Assembly: GCF_029892105.1 (NCBI RefSeq)
Contig: NZ_JARZAJ010000013.1
Span: forward strand, 62,001-126,000
Length of the DNA stretch: 64,000 bases
Reading direction: 5' to 3'
Source of the DNA: Kitasatospora sp. GP82
GTDB lineage: Bacteria > Actinomycetota > Actinomycetes > Streptomycetales > Streptomycetaceae
Shown here piece after piece: positions 26,732-35,000 of the stretch. Every line of letters starts with the position of its first letter. Position 1 is the first letter of the stretch. The translations under genes and the position numbers were made by a program. A model generated the notes under the pieces. The model ran no database searches. It saw only the letters and a program-made list of their open reading frames with translations, and was not told where the DNA came from.

Positions 26732-27703
26732 TCAGCCGACCGGCGTCTGCGGGGCGCCGCCGGAGAGTACGGCGAGGACGTTGTCGACCGCCAGATTGCC
26801 CATCGCCTGCCGGGTGCGGAGGGTGGAACTGCCCAGGTGCGGTGCCAGCACGGCCCGTTCCTGGGCGAGCAGGGCCGCGGGCACCTCGGGCTCACGCTCG
26901 AAGTTGTCCACGGCGGCGGCGAAGAGCGCGCCCGAGTCCAGGGCGGCGGCCAGCGCCTCCTCGTCCACCACCCCGGCGGTCATACTGACCACCACTGCTC
27001 CGGCGGGCAGCAGGGCCAGGCGCTCGGCGTCGAGCAGGTGCCGGGTGCCGGCGTTGAGCGGGCAGCTGACGACCAACACCTGGGACTGGGCGAGCAGTTC
27101 CTCCAGCGGAAGCCACCGCGGGCCGCCCTGGGTCTCGTCGGCGGGCCGGGTGCGGTTGTGGTAGCTGACCGGCATGTCGAACGCGGCGGCGCGGCGAGCC
27201 ACGGCCTGTCCGATCCGGCCCATGCCGAGGATGCCCAGTGGAGTACCGGCGAGCTCCAGGCCGAGCAGGAAGTCGGGCGCCCAGGCCCAGGGCCGCCCGG
27301 AGCGCAGCCAGCGTTCGCCCTCGCCGAGCCGCCGGGTGGCGGCCAGCAGCAGGGCCCAGGCCATGTCGGCGGTGGCGGCGGTGAGGACGCCCGGGGTGTT
27401 GCTGACCAGGACGCCGCGCTCGGCGCAGGCGGCCAGGTCCACGTTGTGGGTGCCCACCGCGTGGTTGGCGACCAGCCGCAGTCCGGGCCCGGCGGCCTCC
27501 AGGAACTCGGCGTCCACCACATCGTCCAGAGTGGTGACCACCGCGGCCTTGCCGACTACGGCCTTGAGCAACTCGGCCCTGGACATGGGGAGATCGTCGT
27601 CGTGCAGGGTGACGGCGCAGGAAGACATGAGCCGTTCCAGCACCCCGGGGGCGAGCCGACGGGTAACGAGTACGGGCGGCAGCGGCGGCAGGCTCTCGGT
27701 CAC
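26732..27703 (-). CDS. D-2-hydroxyacid dehydrogenase family protein lacking the active-site Arg
   Basis: A 323-residue NAD-dependent dehydrogenase of the D-isomer 2-hydroxyacid family. The Rossmann motif is LGILGMGRIGQAVARR. The general-acid His is in LAPHLGSSTLRTR and the Glu in DNFEREPEVP. The segment that normally reads VNxxRGxxVDE reads VSMTAGVVDE here, so the substrate-binding Arg is Ala (about A243) and one residue is missing. GTG at 27703 chosen because upstream codons are not family-like. It may use another substrate or be impaired. Confidence 0.85.
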   Translation of the reverse strand: MTESLPPLPPVLVTRRLAPGVLERLMSSCAVTLHDDDLPMSRAELLKAVVGKAAVVTTLDDVVDAEFLEAAGPGLRLVANHAVGTHNVDLAACAERGVLVSNTPGVLTAATADMAWALLLAATRRLGEGERWLRSGRPWAWAPDFLLGLELAGTPLGILGMGRIGQAVARRAAAFDMPVSYHNRTRPADETQGGPRWLPLEELLAQSQVLVVSCPLNAGTRHLLDAERLALLPAGAVVVSMTAGVVDEEALAAALDSGALFAAAVDNFEREPEVPAALLAQERAVLAPHLGSSTLRTRQAMGNLAVDNVLAVLSGGAPQTPVG

Positions 27704-27782
27704 AGCTCGGCAGCGTACACGGCATCCCTCACGGGCAAACGCGAACCACTTCGGGGACAAGCGGTAGTCGTTCAGGGGCAAG

Positions 27783-28013
27783 GGTGAGCAGATTGGGCAC
27801 GACCAGATGGTCAAGTACGCCACCGCCCTGCGCCTGGGCACGGCGGAGGCCGAGCAGGTGCTGCGGCGCTTCACCCGCGGCGGCCCCAGGCACCCCACCT
27901 ACGCCGCCCTGGAAGAGCTCGGGCGCGCGGTCCGCACCATCTTCGCCTGCGACTGTCTGGCCAGCCACGGAGCTGCGATGAAGGACTTGCCGACCTCACC
28001 GACCCCTGCATGA
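27783..28013 (+). mobile_element. Tn3-family transposase remnant
   Basis: A frame of about 60 residues, [20 protein letters not shown] then [20 protein letters not shown] and [17 protein letters not shown], is the C-terminal part of a Tn3-type transposase as I recall that family. The match ends at a frameshift: the bases GAGCTGCGA that should encode ELR follow out of frame. The full enzyme is about 1,000 residues, so this is a dead fragment. No terminal inverted repeat is recognisable. It marks the left edge of the accessory island. Confidence 0.8.
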
Positions 28014-28103
28014 GCGAGGCCGCCCGGCGGGCGGGCGACGGGGTCGGCTCAGGTTGAAGGGTCCGGCGTGGTCACCGCCGGCTGTGACCGTCAAGACGGC
28101 TGT

Positions 28104-28859
28104 CTATCCGCGATCCGAACCTGGCGTGGTGGTGTCACCTGGGGTCGTTCCGGGCTTCGTGTAGAGGACTTCGCGGACCTGCTCCGCGGCGCGGAGGATG
28201 CTCTCGCTGATGAAGTCGCTGAAGCGGGCGATGTTCTCCAGGCGGGCGGCGGCCGGGGTGCCGACGCCGAGGATGGTGACGCCCTGCCGCGCGGTCTCGG
28301 CGACCTGGGCGACTCCGCGGGCACTGGCGATCGTCGACTGGTACCAGATGTCGTCGTCGACGACGTAGCGCTCGCGGCGGCGTTCGTCGCGTTCCCGTCG
28401 GACGAGGCCCAGGCTTTCGAGGGCCGCGATCGCTTTGGAGACGGAGGCGGGGCTGACCTGGAGGCGCTGGACGAGTTCGGCTGCGGTGAGGCTGCCCGCG
28501 TCGGTGGTGAAGAGGCAGGTCAGCACCCGGGATGTCATCTTGGGCAGGCCCTGTTGCATGAAGAGGGTGGTGAACGTCTCCTCGTACTCGCGCACGGCCT
28601 CGTCGTCGCGCCCGTGGCCCTGCGTCGGCGCCCCCTGCCCGCGGGGCGCGGTCTGCCTGCGCCGGTGGGTGCGGCGTTCGGTGGCGCGGTGGGCCAGGTC
28701 GGCGCGGTAGGCGGTGGGGCCGCCGTTGCGCATCACCTCACGCGTGATCGTCGAGGTGGGACGGTCGAGACGTCGGGCGATCTCCGCGTAGGCGAGGCCG
28801 TCGGCCATTCCCAGCGCGATCTGCTGACGTTCCTGCTGGGTGAGTCTGCCTCCCGGCAT
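28104..28859 (-). CDS. Regulator fusing an IS30-like HTH with a MarR/GbsR winged helix
   Basis: 251 residues. Residues 1-50 (MPGGRLTQQERQQIALGMAD, AEIARRLDRPTSTITREVMR) form the HTH_38 type known from IS30 transposases. After an Arg/Gln linker, residues about 85-160 form a MarR/GbsR winged helix (TSRVLTCLFTTDAGSLTAAELV, VSPASVSKAIAALESLGLVRR). Two DNA-binding modules in one protein suggest dual site recognition. ATG at 28859 has GGGAG 7 bases upstream. It is divergent from the DUF4097/ABC genes, with operator-like repeats between, and probably controls them. Confidence 0.87.
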   Translation of the reverse strand: MPGGRLTQQERQQIALGMADGLAYAEIARRLDRPTSTITREVMRNGGPTAYRADLAHRATERRTHRRRQTAPRGQGAPTQGHGRDDEAVREYEETFTTLFMQQGLPKMTSRVLTCLFTTDAGSLTAAELVQRLQVSPASVSKAIAALESLGLVRRERDERRRERYVVDDDIWYQSTIASARGVAQVAETARQGVTILGVGTPAAARLENIARFSDFISESILRAAEQVREVLYTKPGTTPGDTTTPGSDRG

Positions 28860-28914
28860 CGTGATCTCCCTTCGTACTTCCCTGGTGCCGCCAGTGTAGC
28901 GTTCGCTCGCAGTC

Positions 28915-29040
28915 CAATGCAACGATCAGGGCGCCTGCCATTGCGTTAGATTTACACCCGTTGCAATGAAATCTGGACTTCTACCTGCGCTAATGCAGAT
29001 TGTTCGCAACGAACATGTTGCGCGATCCTCGAACGCAACA
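28915..29040. promoter_or_regulatory. Clustered inverted repeats between the HTH/MarR gene and the DUF4097 operon
   Basis: This unusually AT-rich gap repeats GTTGC/GCAAC-type elements at least six times. Two perfect inverted repeats are TGTTCG-3-CGAACA (29001-29015) and TGTTGCG-11-CGCAACA (29016-29040). Single half sites also occur near 28918, 28940 and 28961 (CCGTTGCAATG). This is the pattern expected for cooperative binding of a dimeric regulator to two divergent promoters. Confidence 0.65.
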
Positions 29041-29084
29041 TAGCGTTTCCGGCATCAGAAACAACGAGCGAGCTCGAGGAGAGC

Positions 29085-29753
29085 ATGATGCAGAAGTTCG
29101 ACACCCCCGCCGCGATCTCCGCCGTCCTGGACATCCCCGCCGGGCGCATCCAGGTCATCGCCGCCGACCGGGCCGACACCACCGTCGAGGTCCTGCCCGC
29201 CAACCCCTCCAAGGGCCGCGACGTCCAGGCCGCCGAGCAGACCACCGTCGCCTACGCCGACGGCGTCCTGCGGATCCACACAACCGGCCCCAAGAACCAG
29301 CTGTTCGGCCCCTCCGGGTCCCTGGAGATCACCGTCCAGCTGCCCGCCGGCTCGAGCATCGAGGCCAAGGCCGCCAGCTCCGAGCTCCGCGGCGTCGGCC
29401 GCCTTGGCGACGTCGCCTTCGAAGGCGCGTACCGGCAGATCAAGATCGACGAGGCGGCGAGCGTCCGCCTCACTGCGGTCGACGGCGACGTCGAGGTCGG
29501 CCGGCTCAACGGCCCCGCGGAGATCAGCACCGCAAGGGGCGACATCCGGATCACCGAGGCCGTGCGCGGCACGGTCGTGCTCCACACCCAGTCCGGCGAC
29601 ATTTCGGTCGGCGCCGCCGCCGGCGTCTCGGCCGCCCTGGACGCCGGCACCGGCTACGGCCGCATCAGCAACGCCCTCAAGAACGACGGCACCGCCGAAC
29701 TCGACATCCGCGCCACCACCTCCCACGGCGACATCACCGCCCGCAGCCTCTAA
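29085..29753 (+). CDS. DUF4097 family beta-strand repeat protein
   Basis: A 222-residue protein made almost wholly of short beta-strand repeats of the DUF4097 type (GDVEVGRLNGPAEISTARGD, VVLHTQSGDISVGAAAG, TSHGDITARSL), likely a beta-helix. It has no signal peptide or membrane segment, so it is cytoplasmic. ATG at 29085 with GAGGAG 4-9 bases upstream. It is 13 bases before the ABC ATPase gene, so it is first in a three-gene operon; in related operons such proteins accompany drug or lantibiotic-type exporters. The role is unknown. Confidence 0.87.
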   Translation: MMQKFDTPAAISAVLDIPAGRIQVIAADRADTTVEVLPANPSKGRDVQAAEQTTVAYADGVLRIHTTGPKNQLFGPSGSLEITVQLPAGSSIEAKAASSELRGVGRLGDVAFEGAYRQIKIDEAASVRLTAVDGDVEVGRLNGPAEISTARGDIRITEAVRGTVVLHTQSGDISVGAAAGVSAALDAGTGYGRISNALKNDGTAELDIRATTSHGDITARSL

Positions 29754-29766
29754 AGGAGCACCCATC

Positions 29767-30765
29767 GTGACGAACCTGGCCATCGCGGCGAACGGGCTGC
29801 GCAAGTCCTACGGCGACAAGGTCGTGCTCGACGGCGTCGACCTGGCCGTCCCCGAAGGAACGGTCTTCTCCCTGCTCGGCCCGAACGGCGCCGGCAAGAC
29901 CACCGCCGTCAAGATCCTCTCCACCCTCATCTCCGCCGCCCCGGGCACCGGCGACATCCACATCGGCGGCCACGACCTGGCCACCGACCCGCAGGCGGTG
30001 CGTGCCGCGATCGGCGTCACCGGGCAGTTCTCCGCCGTCGACGGGTTGATCACCGGCGAGGAGAACATGCTCCTCATGGCGGACCTGCACCACCTGTCCA
30101 GGCGCGAGGGACGGCGGGTCGCCGCCGAACTGCTGGAGCGCTTCGACCTGGTCGAGGCCGCGAAGAAGCCCGCCTCCACCTACTCCGGCGGCATGAAGCG
30201 CCGTCTCGACATCGCCATGACCCTGGTCGGCAACCCGCGGATCATCTTCCTCGACGAGCCGACCACCGGCCTGGACCCCCGTTCCCGGCACAACATGTGG
30301 CAGATCATCCGCGAACTTGTCACGGGCGGCGTCACCGTCTTCCTCACCACCCAGTACCTGGACGAGGCCGACGAGCTCGCCGACCGTATCGCCATGCTCA
30401 ACGACGGCAAGATCGCCGCCGAGGGCACCGCCGAGGAGCTGAAGCGGCTCATCCCGGGCGGGCACGTCCGGGTCCGCTTCACCGACCCGGACGCCTACCA
30501 GTCCGCCGCCCTCGCGCTGCGCGACATCACCCGGGACGACCAGGCGCTGGCGCTGCAGATCCCCAGCGACGGCAGCCAGCGCGACCTGCGCTCCGTCCTC
30601 GACCGGCTGGACTCCGCCGGCATCCAGGCCGACGAGCTGACCGTACACACCCCCGACCTCGACGACGTGTTCTTCGCCCTGACCGGCACCGACCCCCAGC
30701 CCGGCCTGCCCAGCCAGTCCAGCCAGTCCAGCCAGTCCAGCCAGTCCAAGGAGGCTGTCCGATGA
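29767..30765 (+). CDS. ABC transporter ATP-binding protein (DrrA type)
   Basis: 332 residues. Walker A is GPNGAGKTT, the signature is YSGGMKRRLDIAM, and Walker B is IIFLDEPTTGLD. The C-terminal extension (DUF4162-like, GGHVRVRFTDPDAYQSAALAL) is typical of daunorubicin-resistance type exporters. The protein ends in a Ser/Gln tail encoded by a 9-base tandem repeat. GTG at 29767 has AAAGGAG 8 bases upstream. Its stop overlaps the permease start (ATGA), so the two form a DrrAB-type exporter. Confidence 0.94.
   Translation: MTNLAIAANGLRKSYGDKVVLDGVDLAVPEGTVFSLLGPNGAGKTTAVKILSTLISAAPGTGDIHIGGHDLATDPQAVRAAIGVTGQFSAVDGLITGEENMLLMADLHHLSRREGRRVAAELLERFDLVEAAKKPASTYSGGMKRRLDIAMTLVGNPRIIFLDEPTTGLDPRSRHNMWQIIRELVTGGVTVFLTTQYLDEADELADRIAMLNDGKIAAEGTAEELKRLIPGGHVRVRFTDPDAYQSAALALRDITRDDQALALQIPSDGSQRDLRSVLDRLDSAGIQADELTVHTPDLDDVFFALTGTDPQPGLPSQSSQSSQSSQSKEAVR
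30712..30748 (+). repeat. 9-base tandem repeat in the ABC ATPase C-terminus
   Basis: About four copies of CAGTCCAGC in phase, encoding a Ser-Gln-Ser repeat at the extreme C-terminus. Copy-number change would lengthen or shorten the tail without a frameshift. Confidence 0.85.
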
Positions 30766-31550
30766 GCTCCCTGACCCTCGCCCTGCGCGACTCGTCCACG
30801 ATGCTGCGCCGCAACCTCCTGCACGCGCGGCGCTACCCGTCCCTCACCCTGAACCTGCTGCTCACCCCGATCATGCTGCTGCTGCTCTTCGTCTACATCT
30901 TCGGCAACACGATGAGTGCCGGCATCGGCGGCGGAGCGGGCCGCTCCGCATACATCGCGTATGTCGTCCCCGGTCTGCTGCTGATGACCATCGGCAGCAC
31001 CGTGATCGGAACCGCGGTGTCCGTCTCCAACGACATGACCGAGGGCATCATCGCCCGCTTCCGCACCATGGCGATCCACCGCCCCTCGGTGCTCGTCGGG
31101 CACGTCGTCGGCAGCGTGCTGCAATCGATCACGAGCGTGGTCCTCGTCGGCGCCGTCGCCGTGGCCATCGGCTTCCGGTCCACGCACGCAACCGCCCTGG
31201 ACTGGCTGGCGGCGTTCGGGCTGCTCGTGCTCTTCGCCACGGCCCTCACCTGGATCGCGGTCGGCATGGGCCTGATCAGTCCGAACGCCGAGGCCGCCAG
31301 CAACAACGCCATGCCGCTGATCCTGCTGCCGCTCCTCTCTAGCGCCTTCACCCCGATCCACTCCATGCCCGGCTGGTTCCAACCGATCGCCGAATACCAG
31401 CCGTTCACGCCCGCCATCGAAACCCTGCGGGGCCTGCTGCTCGGCAGCGAGATCGGCCACAACGGGTGGCTCGCCATCGCCTGGTGTCTGGGTCTCGCGG
31501 TGCTCGGCTACTTCTGGTCGACCTCGAAGTTCAACCGCGACCTGAAGTAA
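30762..31550 (+). CDS. ABC-2 type permease (DrrB type)
   Basis: A 262-residue membrane permease with about six segments (SLTLNLLLTPIMLLLLFVYIFG, AYVVPGLLLMTIGSTVIGTA, and the ABC-2 signature region PLLSSAFTPIHSMPGWFQPIAEYQP). It dimerises and works with the upstream ATPase to export a hydrophobic compound, perhaps an antibiotic. ATG at 30762 overlaps the ATPase stop, with AAGGAGG 7 bases upstream. Confidence 0.93.
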   Translation: MSSLTLALRDSSTMLRRNLLHARRYPSLTLNLLLTPIMLLLLFVYIFGNTMSAGIGGGAGRSAYIAYVVPGLLLMTIGSTVIGTAVSVSNDMTEGIIARFRTMAIHRPSVLVGHVVGSVLQSITSVVLVGAVAVAIGFRSTHATALDWLAAFGLLVLFATALTWIAVGMGLISPNAEAASNNAMPLILLPLLSSAFTPIHSMPGWFQPIAEYQPFTPAIETLRGLLLGSEIGHNGWLAIAWCLGLAVLGYFWSTSKFNRDLK

Positions 31551-31910
31551 CCGCCATGACAGCGCGGACCCCCTCCCGCAACTCGACCCGCCCCAGGGCG
31601 GCGTACTCCGACACCGCGTCGGCATACGCCGCCCCGTCGGCGTTCCCGGCCGCCATGCCGGGCGCGCTCCGCCGACATCGTCGGCTGGAACTCCCGCAGC
31701 ACCCGCAGCCGTTCGGCCGGCGCGAGCAACCGCACCGCGGAAGGGTCGCCGACGGCAAGGCCCGCCACGGCGCGCCCGTGCAGGGCGGTGCCGTACGCCG
31801 AGAGAGGGCCGGGTCGGCAGTGCCCGCACCCGGCGCCGCAGCTCCCCGTCCAGTTCCGCCACTGGCTCCAGCCGCCCGGCCCAGACGCGCGCGGCCACCA
31901 CAGTTCCGAG
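31551..31910 (-). pseudogene. Frameshifted gene remnant, unknown product
   Basis: Three consecutive minus-strand frames carry protein-like sequence with normal codon bias: VWAGRLEPVAELDGELRRRV, then SAYGTALHGRAVAGLAVGDP through LLAPAERLRVLREFQP, then GNADGAAYADAVSEYAALGR through VELREGVRAV. Joining them needs two frameshifts. No complete gene fits. I do not recognise the family; the middle part resembles C-terminal regions of HTH regulators but that is weak. Confidence 0.4.
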
Positions 31911-32011
31911 GACCTACACACCCAGGCATCCAGCACGGATCGGGGTCGTGCAGCGGCCGGCCCTCCCTGATCTGCTCCCCCTTGCCCCGAAGGGTCTGCC
32001 TTCCGTTTTCG

Positions 32012-32047
32012 CGCACGCAGTTGATCAAGCAGAGCCCCGCGCCCCCG
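32012..32047 (-). repeat. Copy of dispersed repeat, inverted orientation
   Basis: GCACGCAGTTGATCAAGCAG followed by AGCCCCGCGCCCCC, the reverse complement of the copies at 1247 and 25570. It lies 25 bases past the stop of the large NTPase gene and may end the fxs operon. Confidence 0.8.
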
Positions 32048-32072
32048 AACAGTTGCCCGTTGCCGTCCGGGC

Positions 32073-35000
32073 TTAGACCGGTTGGGGTTCCAGGTCGCGG
32101 TTGATGCGCTTCCAGCCGCGGGCGGAGACGGTGTTGGGGTGTTCCTCGCCGAAGAGCCGGATCAGTTCGGCCACCGCGTGGTCGCGCAGTTCGGTCGCCT
32201 GGGAGAGGCGGCCCGCCTTGCGCAGGGTGACGGCGAGGTTGGCCTCGCAGGCGATGGCGTCCGGATGGGTGGGGCTGTACCGGTTGCACAGGCCCGCGTA
32301 GGCGCTGCGTTCCAGCTCCTCGGCCTTGCCGAGCTGCCCGTCCTCGCCAAAGCCGTTGGCCAGGTTGATCATCGCGTTGAGGGTGAACGGGTGGTCGGGG
32401 CCGAGGACCCGCTCAAGACCGGCGACGGTGTGCCGGCCGCGCCGGATCGCCTCCTCGACCTCGCCGCTGCCGCGCAGGTAGATGCCGAGGTTGTTCTCGC
32501 AGGCCAGGGTGAACGGGTGTTCGTCGCCGAACAGCCGTCGGTGGCCCTCGAAGACGGTGGTGGCGAGATCGCGGGCGGCCTCCTTGTCACCGGAGGCGCT
32601 GTGGTCGGCCGCCAGGTTGAGTGCGCAGGCCAGGGTGTCGGCCGCCTCGGCGCCGTAGCGGTCGAGGTAGCGCTCGTAGGTCTGCATGGTGAGCTGCCTG
32701 GCCTCGCGCAGATGGCCTTCCCGACGCAGCGACACCGCAAGGGACTTGGCGTTGCGCAGGTTCTCCGGCAGGTCGGGCTGGAGGATGTCGGCGAGTTCCT
32801 CGGTGACCTCCCGCAGGAGTTCGATCGAGCCCTTGTAGTCGCCGACCTCGCGCAGGTCGCGGGCGAGGTTGGACTTGCTGGAGAGGGTGTACGGGTGCCT
32901 CGGCCCCAGCACGGCGAGTCGGCGGTCGAAGGTCTCCTGGTCGAGGTCGCGGGCGGCCTCGCTGTCGCCGACCAGGCGGTAGTCGATGGCCAGGTTGTTG
33001 GCGATGGAGAGCGTTCGGGCGTTCTCGTCGCCGAACAACTCCCGGAACTGGCTGTAGGTTTCGAGGTCGAGGTCGAGGGCGTCCTGGAACCTGCCGAGTG
33101 CGCGCAGGTCGGCGCCGAGCGATCCGGCCGTCATCAGGGTGTACGGGTTGTGCTCGCCGAGCAGCTCCCGCTGTCCGGCCAGGGTGGACTCGTCCAGTTG
33201 CAGTGCGTCGGAGTAGTTCCCCTGTGAGCGCAGGACGTTGGCGAGCTGGAAGTTGAGGCTGAGGATCTGGCGGCGCAGGTTGCGCCGTTCGAGGTCGTCG
33301 ACCTCCCCGGCCAGCCGCTCGACCCAGGTGCTGTCCAGCTGCTCGGCCAGGGCCCGGGCCCGGTCGAGGTCGGTGCGCTTCCAGAGGTAGCGGACGCGGT
33401 CGATGAGCAGTTCGCGGGTCTCGCGCTCGTCGCAGTCCTGCGCGCGGGAGGGCGTCAGGTGCGGCCAGATCTTCTCGAAGCGCGGCCAGTTGGCAGGGTT
33501 GTCGGTGTCGCCGAGGACCGGGCGGGCGCCGACCAGGATGCGGTGCACCTCGTGCATCGCGTTCACCCGCTCGTCCTCGTTCATCTCGGAGCGGACCACG
33601 GCCTGCACCAGACGGTGCACCTGGAAGCTGTTGCTGGCGGCGTCCACCTTGGCCAGCGCGTACCGGCCGACCGCCTGGATCACCTTGCCGAGCATGAAGG
33701 TGTCGCTGAGGTCCTCGTCGTAGCGGACCAGGGCGCGGATCATCTGGTCGCTGTAGAAGAGGTCCATCGAGATCGGCTCGGGCGCGAAGAACGCACAGAG
33801 CTGCAACAGCCTCACCGCGGCCGGGGACTGCTCGCGCAGCCGGGCGATGGACACGTTCCAGGTGGCGCCGACCTGGCTGGGGTAGTCGACCGGGCGACCG
33901 ACGGCGAGGGCCTTGGTGGCCTCGGCGTGCAGCTGGGCGACATAGGTGTCGACCGGGGTGCGGGTGGTGTCCAGCCAGGCTGCGGCGACCTCGACCGCCA
34001 GCGGCAGGTCGCCGACGGCGTCGGCGACCCGGTCGGCGTCCTGCCGCGACAGTCCGCGGGTACGGCGGGTCAGGTGCTCGATGCTCTCGCCGCGGGTGAA
34101 GACGTCGACGCCCAGCACCCCGGCCTGGCCCGACCACGCCTGGTTGCGCGAGGTCACCAGGATGTGCCCGGAGCCGCCGGGGAAGTAGCGGCGGATCTCG
34201 GAGGGTTCGTCGGCATTGTCGAAGATCAGCAGCCAGCGGGACGTCGGCGTGCCGCGGCGCAGGGCCTCGCGAGCGGCCTCCGCGGCCTCGTTGACGCTGT
34301 CGCCGACCCGCAGGCCGAGCCGGTTGGCGAGGTCGGCGAGCGTGGTGGGGACGAGTTCGGTCTGCTCGGCGTCGATCCACCAGACCAGGTCGTAGTGGGA
34401 CATGTAGCGGTGCGCGTACTCCAGCGCGAGCTGGGTCTTGCCGACGCCGCCGAGGCCGTAGAGCGTCTGCGGGGTGGGCAGCACCACCGTCGGCCCGCCG
34501 ACCAGCTGGTCGCGCAGCTCGTCGAGGACCTTGGTGCGCCCGGTGAAGGAGGGGTTGCGCTGTGGGACGGACCAGTACGAGGGCTTGGTGCCTGGGAAGC
34601 GCGGGACGGCTCCGGTGCTCTCGGCGAGCGCGGTGTCGCCCCGCCCGAGCGCGCGCAGCAGGATGGTGGCGGCCTGGTCCTCGTCCCGGCCGACCAGGTC
34701 GACCGGGTTGCGGCTGTTGAAGGGCGCGGCGAGCCGGACGTCGCTGACCCGGACCGGGACCAGCTGGCGGCGCGTCCCCGCCGGGTCGAATCCGGCCATC
34801 GAGTCCCACAGGGCCCTGGCCTGCGGCGAGCGCAGATAGGCGGCGGAGAACACCGCGACCGTCCGGAACGCGGCGTCGATGCCCCGCTCGGTCTCCGAGC
34901 GCGAGTCCGCGCCCGCCCCCAAGTCCCTGGGCACCACCCGGAATCCGGCATTCTCCAGCACGGCGGCGATCCAGTCCGCCCACATCCGGTCCTCGGGCAC

